Assembly (NCBI RefSeq): GCF_023502345.1
Contig: NZ_JAMFLX010000020.1
Span: forward strand, 1-64,000
From: Parendozoicomonas callyspongiae
GTDB lineage: Bacteria > Pseudomonadota > Gammaproteobacteria > Pseudomonadales > Endozoicomonadaceae
Length of the DNA stretch: 64,000 nucleotides
Direction of reading: 5' to 3'
This document shows positions 1 through 6,246 of the stretch, piece by piece. A model generated the notes under the pieces. It saw only the letters and a program-made list of their open reading frames with translations. It had not been told where the DNA came from and did not search any database. Made by a program: the position numbers and the translations under genes. Positions within the stretch are counted from its first letter, which is position 1; each line of letters begins with the position of its first letter.

Positions 1-1
1 A

Positions 2-220
2 CGTTCTGGTAGTAAGCTCCATCAAGTGATTCAACTACTGTCTCGCCCTGAAGGGGCCACCATTTTACAGGTTGCAGAGCAGACGGGCTGGCAGCAACAC
101 ACCATTCGAGGCACACTGTCTGGTGTGTTGAAAAAACGACTGGGCTTAGTTGTCGAATCTACGAAACTGGAGGGGGTGGGACGGGTTTACAGGATTATTT
201 CTGAAGTAGAGGCTTCATAA
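2..220 (+). CDS. DUF3489-type small protein, 5' end cut by window
   Basis: The reading frame is open from the first complete codon at base 2, so the gene starts upstream of the window; the GTG at 26 is only the first internal start-like codon. The visible part covers most of a DUF3489-like domain: a RPEGATI motif, a TGWQQHTIRG helix-turn-helix-like segment, KKRLGL, and a GRVYRI ending. Proteins of this family are small, presumed DNA-binding, and are usually found beside DUF2924 and large serine recombinases on mobile elements. Here those partners lie 5.5 kb away (5776-7612), so this copy may belong to a neighbouring or rearranged element. The function is not established. Confidence 0.75.
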   Translation, partial: RSGSKLHQVIQLLSRPEGATILQVAEQTGWQQHTIRGTLSGVLKKRLGLVVESTKLEGVGRVYRIISEVEAS

Positions 221-295
221 TTTGCCTTGTAGAATTAATGTCAGAGAGGGGGAGTTTACTGCCTACTGGCTATCAAGCTAACCAATGGCCACTGG

Positions 296-586
296 ATGCT
301 ATCCCGCCTTAACCGCTCAACCCAAGCTACATTAGGAAAGCTGAATGCTTGGTACCCACGATTTTTTGATGCATTGGCGCTTTTGCAAAAGGGAAATCTG
401 GATTGGCTGGAGGGTCGCGGTGTTGTTGCTATGCATCGAGACTATGGTGGGCCATGGCATGAGCATCAGCCTCGTTTTGTTTCTACGAATCAAAAACTGT
501 TGAGTTTTGCCAAGCAGCAAGAAGTTATGCGGGTTTTCTGCTTTGAGATATCTCGGTCAGGCTGGTATTTAAAAACCTTGGGTTGA
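296..586 (+). CDS. Hypothetical protein, 96 aa, weak support
   Basis: The frame encodes a 96-residue, Trp- and Arg-rich protein (WYPRFFDAL near residue 19, HRDYGGPWHEH near residue 47). No family is recognised. The ATG at 296 has no good ribosome binding site. The frame stays open upstream to 239 without another standard start codon, and a purine-rich AGAGGGGGAG lies at 244-253, so a start at a rarer codon or a decayed 5' end is possible. It sits between the DUF3489 gene and a convergent regulator. It may be a small element gene or a fragment. Confidence 0.35.
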   Translation: MLSRLNRSTQATLGKLNAWYPRFFDALALLQKGNLDWLEGRGVVAMHRDYGGPWHEHQPRFVSTNQKLLSFAKQQEVMRVFCFEISRSGWYLKTLG

Positions 587-636
587 GCAAAAATTCATCT
601 CGATGGCTCCAATTGGCTTCAGGATAACTGGAGCTT

Positions 637-1155
637 CTATACTTCGGCTTTATTCTGGTAGCTCTCCCAGTATTCCAGTTCCTTGTCATTTAAGCGGTAA
701 TATTTCTTCAGTTTTTCGGGCGAGAGGGTGGCAATATCCTCTTCAATCAACTTCTTAATGTTTTTTCGATAAATTGACTTTACTCTCGGTGAAAGAAGGG
801 CATCAATGCTTTTCTCTATAGGCCGTTCGGGGTGACTGATCACAAGTCTCATGACTCGGTTATGAATAGAGAATGAGGTAGTTGATGTGATGAATACTCC
901 AGTATTAGATGGATCCTCCACCAGTATATAACGGCTTCCCTTGGTGTTTCCTTGGCGCACAATAAGACCCAGTTTTACAAGTCGGTGGAGCCAGCGTTGC
1001 AGAGTCCGTTTTGGCAGATCAGGATAGAGAGCCTGAATTTTTTTCAGTGTTAGTGGCCTGGTGGTTTCTCGAAATGTATCGAGAAGCTGTTCCAGACTAT
1101 GGCTGTGGTGGCGAACAGTGTAGTCATTTGTAAGGCTGATATTCATGTGGCGCAA
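637..1155 (-). CDS. Winged-helix/HTH putative regulator, 172 aa
   Basis: The N-terminal half (about residues 18-75) reads as a winged helix: a helix with LEQLLDTFRET, a turn before LTLKKIQALYPDL, a recognition-like helix RTLQRWLHRLVKLGL, and a wing with QGNTKGSRYIL. The C-terminal half is charged and helical (KSIYRKNIKKLIEEDIATL) with no family recognised. MarR/PadR-style folds have this layout, so a DNA-binding role is inferred. It is the leftmost of the minus-strand genes of the element and lies just beyond the GTCAACC repeats, which could be its binding sites or replication sites. Start choice is uncertain: MRHMNIS offers ATGs at 1155 and 1146. Confidence 0.6.
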   Translation of the reverse strand: MRHMNISLTNDYTVRHHSHSLEQLLDTFRETTRPLTLKKIQALYPDLPKRTLQRWLHRLVKLGLIVRQGNTKGSRYILVEDPSNTGVFITSTTSFSIHNRVMRLVISHPERPIEKSIDALLSPRVKSIYRKNIKKLIEEDIATLSPEKLKKYYRLNDKELEYWESYQNKAEV

Positions 1156-1280
1156 TTCCCCGATAATTGCGCCACTGCTGGTCGAAGACCAATTTCAGAC
1201 GACAGTTATTTGTTTTTGGCAGAATTCTGAGCAAGTTTCTTGTTGGGTTTTATAGAAGCCAATCACTTAGAGATTTTAGC

Positions 1281-1390
1281 AAAAGTCAACCAGGTTGACG
1301 CGCTGGTTGACTTTTCTAATCCGGCTGTAACCGTTGTCGTTACAGGCTTTCTTGAATTTTTGGCACCTAAAGTGTCAACCAGAGTCAACC
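1281..1390. repeat. GTCAACC/GGTTGAC short-repeat array (5 copies)
   Basis: The heptamer GTCAACC occurs at 1285-1291, 1374-1380 and 1384-1390, and its complement GGTTGAC at 1293-1299 and 1305-1311. The last two direct copies are exactly 10 bp apart (one helical turn). The first copies lie in a perfect 13-bp inverted repeat (1281-1293 / 1303-1315, 9-nt spacer). A second inverted repeat, CTGTAAC/GTTACAG, lies at 1325-1331/1339-1345. The 350-bp gap 1156-1504 holds no convincing gene, only overlapping low-quality frames, and has a GC-rich patch at about 1430-1495. This pattern resembles iterons or operators; function is inferred. Confidence 0.65.
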
Positions 1391-1504
1391 CCGATTTTTG
1401 CTCTGTCACTAGTGTTATTTCGCGCGTCTGCACCCCCGCAAACCACAAGTGTGCCAGGGGCCCCCGGCGCAGCGCGGCCATGTGCCGGGGGAATAGGCTT
1501 TGAG

Positions 1505-1927
1505 CTAATACACGGCAGTCTGCCCCAGAGAGGCGGATGACATGTTGAACCAGACATTGGGGCTGCTGTCCGGGCAACGCTTCATCTGAAAGCCACAGGT
1601 GAGGGCAGCTGCGATGAAGGTACCGTTACTGACATACCTCTGGATGCTGTGCTCAGCATGATGCTTCATGCGATAACTGTGTGCTTCTTCATTGATTGAC
1701 GGTAACGGTTCAATGCATCTTAACCATATCATTGTCTCCCTGTAGCTCTCGATGGCTTGGCAAAGTGCTTCGCGCCTCTCGGCAAGCTTGTGGTGATACT
1801 CTTCCCAGGTTCGGCTGTCCGAGTTGTATTTGGTGAGAAAGCCGGTATCCGTGAGTGTTGGGTAGTCTGCCATCACAGACTCAAGGCTGGCTCTAATGAC
1901 TTTATTTTCCTGATTTACGTTCATCAT
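1505..1927 (-). CDS. Hypothetical mobile-element protein, 140 aa
   Basis: A soluble protein with a predicted helical middle (EEYHHKLAERREALCQAIESYRE is the core region) and a Cys/aromatic-containing C-terminus. No family is recognised. A strong ribosome binding site GGGAGG lies at about 1931-1937 on the minus strand, followed by two adjacent ATGs at 1927 and 1924; the spacing slightly favours 1924. It lies between the two short-repeat arrays and downstream of the broken replication gene, in the same orientation. That suggests a part in the same leftward transcript. Function unknown. Confidence 0.55.
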   Translation of the reverse strand: MMNVNQENKVIRASLESVMADYPTLTDTGFLTKYNSDSRTWEEYHHKLAERREALCQAIESYRETMIWLRCIEPLPSINEEAHSYRMKHHAEHSIQRYVSNGTFIAAALTCGFQMKRCPDSSPNVWFNMSSASLGQTAVY

Positions 1928-1987
1928 AATCCCTCCCTGGGATGCACTGATCAGTTTGTTAGCTCTGATTGAGAGCGTTCATGGTTT

Positions 1988-2192
1988 GTCATCAGTCTTC
2001 GCGTCATCACTCACCCTTTCCTTTAAGGGAAAGGGGGTGAGTGATGACGCTTCAGTAAGGCTTGTGATGACGAATGATGACGTTTTGAAGACGATAATAA
2101 TGACGGGTGATGACACTGGCCGGTTTTTTGGGACCCATGTGACGGTAAAGCCACATGACAGGTACCACAAATAATAATGATGAATGATGACG
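1988..2192. repeat. TGATGACR short-repeat array (7 copies)
   Basis: TGATGACG occurs at 2042-2049, 2065-2072, 2075-2082 and 2185-2192 and TGATGACA at 2108-2115. The complement lies at 1988-1995 (TGTCATCA) and 2002-2009 (CGTCATCA). Two copies are 10 bp apart and others 23 and 33 bp apart, roughly helical-turn multiples. The array fills the 268-bp gap just downstream of the primase-helicase gene, which holds no gene. Satellite phage P4 has clustered initiator-binding repeats (ori and crr) serving its primase/helicase, so by analogy this could be a replication origin. That is inference. Confidence 0.7.
2001..2050. repeat. Long near-perfect inverted repeat
   Basis: The left arm GCGTCATCACTCACCCTTTC (2001-2020) pairs with GAAAGGGGGTGAGTGATGACGC (2029-2050), giving about 20 pairs with two extra G bases in the right arm and a short loop. 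Each arm carries one TGATGACG unit. A cruciform or hairpin is likely. There is no T tract of terminator quality on either strand, so a role in origin melting or initiator loading fits better than termination, but this is inferred. Confidence 0.75.
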
Positions 2193-2195
2193 CTC

Positions 2196-4228
2196 TCATA
2201 TCTCGTTGTCCTGTGTCTTCAGGTAAACATAGGGTGGCTGGAGCTGAATTTGGCCATGCTCCACCAGCGCCTCTTTAATACGAGTGAAGTTGTTACGGGT
2301 TTTGAGCGGCTTGTCTTTTCCTACACACGCATTACGCCAGTCATCAATGCGCACCCGGGCACCCTCGGGGGAATATTCTGCGTCAGAGAGTTTTGCCTGG
2401 TGTTGGTCGTAAAGCTGTTCCAGCTCTTCCAGGCAACCGCGTTGGGTTTTGCCGATGCGCTTGCCAGAGTCCGTCTCCAGTTTTGCTGCCACTGGTTTCA
2501 AAACGCAGCTACTTTCGTGTTCGCCGTCCTCATTGATGTCGGGCAGCTGGATGGTTATCAGTTCAAACGATTGCGGAGCTGGCTCCTGGGTATCTTTCAT
2601 TTTGTGGGTGGTCAGAGTCAGAACATCATCGGTGCGCTTCAGGGCGTACTCAGCATCCAGTGCCCCTTTTAAGGCAGAGTTGCCTCTAGCCCGGTTCTGG
2701 GTGGAAACGCCGGTATGGTGCACAACATGAACACAGCAGCTCCACAGCTTGCGAAAGTGCTGATCAAGGTGGGCAATAAACCGGTTCATATCCTGCGTGT
2801 TGTTTTCATCGCCGGGGCCAAAGTTGCGGGCCAGGGTATCGATGACCAGCAGCACTGGTTTTGGGCCATCCCCCACCTGCGCTTCAATGCTTTGGCAAAT
2901 TTGTATGGCCTGTGTGGTTTCCATCAGGCGGGCTGAGTGGGCACTGATATATATGGGCGATGTGCCAAGTTGCGTGTTGTTGGCAATCTCCCAGGCTTTA
3001 AAGCGACGAGCCAGACCATTGTGGCCTTCTCCGGCCAGATAAAAGACCGGCCCAGAACACCTAATCGCGTGCCCATGCAACAGGCAATATCAATAGTCAG
3101 AAAGGATTTGCCCGTCCCGGGTTCTCCAAAGAGCATGGAAAGGCTGTTGGTTTCCAGAAAACCTTTGACCAGCCAGTCCACCGGGCGCACGTTGCTGAGT
3201 AGCTCTCCGATCGAGAGGAAGGGAAACCCCGGCGTAATCGGACTCGCTTCTATGACTGTGTACTTTTGTTGCTTCAGCCAGGCTGGAATATCCAGACCTT
3301 CAGCAATGGCATCGGCAGCATCCCACTTGGTGGGGAGATCGTCGGGAAGTACCAGGATGCGCGCAGCTTTGGCCCCGGCCTTCACAATGGCTTGGGCAGC
3401 GCGTTCCGCATAGGTCTTGCCGGGATCATCATTGTCGGGCCACAGAGTGACCATTTTACCGGTCAGAGGAGACCAGTCTGTTTTCTCAACAGGTGCCTGG
3501 GCACCACCCATTGCGGTGGTTGTGGGTATGCCAGACTGTTGCAAAGCTTCTGCGCACTTTTCTCCTTCCACCAGCAATACATGATCAGCGTGTTTAATCT
3601 CAGGTTGTTGAAACAATGGACGAGGGGAGGGCATTCTGGTTTTACGCGTTTTTACATCCCAAGGCCGAAACTCTTTTCCGTGTGGTGTGTCATATCGGTA
3701 CAGGCAAGCTAACAGTTTGTCCTCGCCATCAGCGTATCGCCATGTTTGTGAAGGTGCTCCCAGTTCATCTATGGGAGCAGATCTCTTTGTGTTCTGTACT
3801 TGTTGCGGTTGGGTTGCTTCCCCCAGCCAGTGCTCACACCACCTAAGCACTTCGGGAAAATCTTCCGGGAGGTTCATATTCTGGCTGTGGGCAATTAACT
3901 GAAAAAGGTCTCCACTGTCATTGGTCGAAAAATCATTCCAGCAGCCTGCATGTTCACCATCCAAAGTGATTTTGAGACTTTGGCCCCGTTCGCCGTTCAA
4001 ACTTCCAACCTGAAAATGCCCACTCCTGATGCACCCTTCAGGAAAGAGAGTGGAGAGCAGGGGCACTAATCGGCTCAGTAGGTCCCGGTTAATGACATCA
4101 CGGGATTGGCGTTTTTGCATGGTAGCAGTCTGTGGAGCTGCATCGTTGAAGTCCTGCCATGAACTGGATGTCGCAGCTTCGCTGTTCATTGGGCTGTCGC
4201 CTGTTTGGGCGCTGGGATCTTCACTCAT
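2196..4228 (-). pseudogene. Frameshifted Toprim primase / RecA-like helicase replication protein
   Basis: Two overlapping minus-strand frames encode one protein in pieces. The 5' piece (2924-4228) has a primase-like N-terminus (about residues 60-130, AGCWNDFSTNDSGDLFQL), a Toprim core (VLLVEGEKCAEAL about residue 215; LWPDNDDPGKTY) and a Walker A, FGEPGTGKSF, followed by an abrupt switch to unrelated residues after CCMGT. The 3' piece (2196-about 3080) resumes in another frame with HGHAIRCSGPVFYLAGEG and has the Walker B-like VLLVIDTLARNF. Phage and satellite replication proteins of this type read straight through this point as GTPWHGH...GPVFY.AGEG. The break is at about 3065-3080. Either it is a true lesion that splits primase from ATPase or a sequencing error. 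Confidence 0.85.
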
Positions 4229-4230
4229 TA

Positions 4231-4452
4231 TTAAGGTGCGCTTCGGCTGGACTTATTACTGTTTTGATTACTGTGCAGAATCTCATGGGCAGTTACTCGG
4301 CCATTGGTAACCTCTTCAATGGCGATAATCTGATCGGCAGGAATTCGGCCGCGACGTTTCCAGTTATTGATGGCTTGTGGTGAAACTTTGAGAACACGTG
4401 CCAGTCGTGCAGGTCCACCAGCCAATAGGCAGGCTTGTTCCAGAGCATCCAT
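4231..4452 (-). CDS. Cro/YdaS-like antirepressor, 73 aa
   Basis: A single helix-turn-helix protein: LARVLKVSPQAINNWKRRG is the HTH, preceded by ALEQACLLAGGPARL and followed by IPADQIIAIEEVTNG. This layout is that of YdaS/Cro-like proteins of lambdoid and satellite elements. It is divergent from the repressor at 4563 and directly precedes the replication gene (3-bp gap), so it is the first gene of the leftward lytic-type operon. An AAGGA ribosome binding site lies just upstream of the ATG on the minus strand. It probably binds the shared operators between 4453 and 4562. Confidence 0.85.
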   Translation of the reverse strand: MDALEQACLLAGGPARLARVLKVSPQAINNWKRRGRIPADQIIAIEEVTNGRVTAHEILHSNQNSNKSSRSAP

Positions 4453-4498
4453 GTCAACAAATCCTTTATGAAAATAATTAATGTTTGATTGTTTTTAG

Positions 4499-4513
4499 TA
4501 AACCTAAGGTTTA
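4499..4513. promoter_or_regulatory. Operator 1, TAAACCTAAGGTTTA
   Basis: A perfect 15-bp palindrome, TAAAC-CTAAG-GTTTA, sits between the divergent cro-like and repressor genes. It matches the sites at 5259-5273 and 5302-5316 (TAAAC-N5-GTTTA). It overlaps a possible minus-strand -35 (TTTACT) for the cro-like gene. Expected target of the adjacent repressor and/or Cro. Confidence 0.8.
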
Positions 4514-4547
4514 TTGTTTTGACAATAGTTTGAAAAAATTAGTTATT
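4512..4547 (+). promoter_or_regulatory. Candidate repressor-maintenance promoter
   Basis: A consensus -35, TTGACA (4519-4524), is followed 17-18 bp later by a weak -10 near 4542-4547 (GTTATT). The -35 lies inside a small inverted repeat TATTGT-TTTG-ACAATA (4512-4527). It would drive the repressor gene starting at 4563 and lies directly beside operator 1, so autoregulation is likely. The -10 is poor, hence moderate confidence. Confidence 0.45.
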
Positions 4548-4562
4548 CAGGGAGTGAAATGT

Positions 4563-5249
4563 ATGCAGGAGCTTAGAGATCGTCTGGTTGAAGCTGTCAA
4601 ATCATCCGGCTTGTCCCAGCGGGCAATTGCTGATGAGGTTGAAGTGTCGGCCCAGGCTGTTACCCGCTGGCTTAAATCTGGAAAAATCAGTAAGGAGAAT
4701 TTGATTGCTCTGGCCAGTGTTACGGGAGTGTCTTTGTCCTGGTTGTTAGGGCAGCAGGATGAGCTTCTGGAAAAGACCTCGTCATCCCTTTTATCTCACG
4801 ACATTGGTAGGCACCCCACACTGGCTTTGCCTGCTGTTGGCATGGATCAGCTCGGTGATTTTGTGGCTGCAGATTACCACCCTCAGTTTACCGGGAATGC
4901 TCCCTACTATTATGCGATAAACCAGGTTGACCCTTCAGTGAAAGCCTTTGCTACAGCTGTTGAGGGTGAATCCATGATCAGCTCAAAACCAGGCCTGGTT
5001 ACTTTCCTGCCAGGCTGGACTTTGATTGTTACTCCCAATATGACTCCGCGTTCTGGCGATTTTGTCGTTGCTCTGGTTGGAGATTCCAAACAAGGAATCT
5101 TCAGGCAGTATGTCAAGGATGGTCACTGCGTTTGGCTGAAGCCTCTGAATACTCAATACCAAATGATTGAATGCACCGAAGAGGTATTGGTTTGTGGTGT
5201 CGTTCAGGATGTCCATATGCGGGGTCGATTTCATAATGCTTTTTTCTGA
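4563..5249 (+). CDS. C2/CI-like phage repressor with S24 (LexA-like) domain
   Basis: Starting at ATG 4563, with GGGAG at 4550-4554, the 228-residue protein has an N-terminal HTH (SQRAIADEVEVSAQAVTRWL, residues 18-37) and a C-terminal S24 peptidase-like domain. The serine lies in EGESM (S137). The block aligning with lambda CI (F-K-K-L-I-R-D ... PLNPQYPMI) reads IFRQYVKDG...KPLNTQYQMI, placing Arg181 where the catalytic Lys should be. The usual Ala-Gly scissile pair (QAGEW) appears as QLGDF. By-eye alignment thus suggests a repressor that does not self-cleave. An earlier ATG-frame start at 4485 would run through the operator and is rejected. It represses the element through the TAAAC-N5-GTTTA sites. 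Confidence 0.9.
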   Translation: MQELRDRLVEAVKSSGLSQRAIADEVEVSAQAVTRWLKSGKISKENLIALASVTGVSLSWLLGQQDELLEKTSSSLLSHDIGRHPTLALPAVGMDQLGDFVAADYHPQFTGNAPYYYAINQVDPSVKAFATAVEGESMISSKPGLVTFLPGWTLIVTPNMTPRSGDFVVALVGDSKQGIFRQYVKDGHCVWLKPLNTQYQMIECTEEVLVCGVVQDVHMRGRFHNAFF

Positions 5250-5258
5250 ACAAAAAAA

Positions 5259-5273
5259 TAAACAATAGGTTGA
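5259..5273. promoter_or_regulatory. Operator 3, one mismatch
   Basis: TAAAC-AATAG-GTTGA matches the TAAAC-N5-GTTTA operator with a single mismatch. It overlaps the -35 box TTGACA (5270-5275) of the rightward early promoter. Confidence 0.6.
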
Positions 5274-5300
5274 CATTTCCTGTCTTCTTGTTTTCTATAA
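5270..5300 (+). promoter_or_regulatory. Rightward early promoter of the recombinase operon
   Basis: A consensus -35, TTGACA (5270-5275), is followed by a TCTATA/CTATAA -10 at about 5294-5300 (18-19 bp spacing). It is bracketed by operator-like sites at 5259-5273 and 5302-5316, so repressor binding would block it. It would drive the overlapping operon from 5343 to 8037. Confidence 0.6.
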
Positions 5301-5301
5301 A

Positions 5302-5316
5302 TAAACCAAAAGTTTA
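5302..5316. promoter_or_regulatory. Operator 2, TAAAC-CAAAA-GTTTA
   Basis: The same half-sites and spacing as operator 1, here within a longer inverted repeat AAATAAAC/GTTTATTT (5299-5306/5312-5319). It lies just downstream of the early promoter -10 and upstream of the ribosome binding site GGGAG (5331-5335). Confidence 0.8.
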
Positions 5317-5342
5317 TTTTGTGATTCACAGGGAGTGTGAAA

Positions 5343-5783
5343 ATGGTACCCAGAGGACACTACATTGCTCATATTGAGAAGGTCGTGAGGTGGAGGTATC
5401 AGACATCTTCAGTAGAACGATTGATCTTGACCTGGCGGATTGATAAAGGATTATGGCCATGGAAAGGACAAACAATCACGAGCCAGCACACATTACACAG
5501 CAACAGGGATTTGTACCTCACGGGGAAAGCACAGAATAAGCTTCAGGCTATAGAGGAATGTATGCTGAATTCTGGGAAAAGCTGGCTGCGTTTTTTTGAT
5601 ATCTCCTGTCGTATCACTGTTAGCCTCACAACCGATGCAGCTGGAATTGCTCACAATAAAATCTGGTACTGCAAACCTCTTATAAATGACACTGCAACCA
5701 CCAATACAGACTGGCTTTCTCAGGGAAATCGAGCCTTCATAACACTCCCCAAAACAACGGATAAGGAGAGTGTTTGTGCCTGA
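5343..5783 (+). CDS. Hypothetical first gene of early operon, 146 aa
   Basis: GGGAG at 5331-5335 is too close to the GTG at 5337 but well placed for ATG 5343 (MVPRGHYIAHI). The protein is rich in Trp, Thr and basic residues (RWRYQTSS, RLILTWRIDKGLWPW) and looks like a small beta-rich DNA- or nucleotide-associated phage protein, but no family is recognised with confidence. Phage genes of similar place and composition often encode recombination or single-strand-binding accessory proteins; that is only a positional guess. It overlaps the DUF2924 gene by 8 bp, so the two are translationally coupled. Confidence 0.7.
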   Translation: MVPRGHYIAHIEKVVRWRYQTSSVERLILTWRIDKGLWPWKGQTITSQHTLHSNRDLYLTGKAQNKLQAIEECMLNSGKSWLRFFDISCRITVSLTTDAAGIAHNKIWYCKPLINDTATTNTDWLSQGNRAFITLPKTTDKESVCA

Positions 5784-6246
5784 GAAAGACAATACCTCAG
5801 CCTCTGGCTCAATGATTCGCACACTGGCGGGCTTGCCCCGCTTAACAAACCCACAGCTCCATAAACTCTGGCGGGATCTTTACAACAAGGAGCCTCCCAA
5901 AATTGCCCGGCCCCACCTGATTAGACTATTGGCCTGGCGTATGCAGGAAATCAAGCATGGAGGGCTGGATGCGGAAACCAGAAGTCGCCTGAAAAAAGAT
6001 CTGGCCATATTTCAAAGAAGAGGGCGTGTACCGGGGAATATCCTTAAACCCAAGGTCGGTGTGCGTTTTGAGCGACTCTGGCGGGGGGAGAGATACTGTG
6101 TCGTCGTGCAGGAAAATGGTTTCGAGTGGGAGGGGCGGTTATACCGAAGTTTGTCTGCGGTCGCCAAGGAGATAACGGGTAAGTCGGCAATTTCCGGACC
6201 ACGTTTCTTTGGACTGGAAGGGGCAGGTTATGAAAAGAAACGATAA
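5776..6246 (+). CDS. DUF2924 family protein, 156 aa
   Basis: The sequence follows the DUF2924 pattern: LTNPQLHKLWRDLYNKEPP (about residues 25-43), RPHLIRLLAWRMQEIKHGGL, PGNILKPKVGVRFERLWRG and WEGRLYRSLSAVAKEITG...SGPRFFGL near the C-terminus. This family is almost always found beside large serine recombinases, as here (17-bp overlap with the next gene), and presumably binds DNA with the recombinase; its biochemical role is not established. GTG 5776 is preferred over GTG 5770 because AAGGAG at 5763-5768 is better spaced. Confidence 0.88.
   Translation: MPEKDNTSASGSMIRTLAGLPRLTNPQLHKLWRDLYNKEPPKIARPHLIRLLAWRMQEIKHGGLDAETRSRLKKDLAIFQRRGRVPGNILKPKVGVRFERLWRGERYCVVVQENGFEWEGRLYRSLSAVAKEITGKSAISGPRFFGLEGAGYEKKR

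Noticed and set aside
238-312. Small frame starting ATG 238 (24 codons)
   Set aside because: No family and it overlaps another frame; too short to support.
1240-1577. Overlapping frames on both strands in the repeat-rich gap
   Set aside because: They cover the inverted repeat and GC-rich stretch and have no recognisable domain; better explained as non-coding.
1988-2192. Repeat array as a CRISPR
   Set aside because: The repeats are 8 bp with irregular spacing and both orientations; there are no cas genes.
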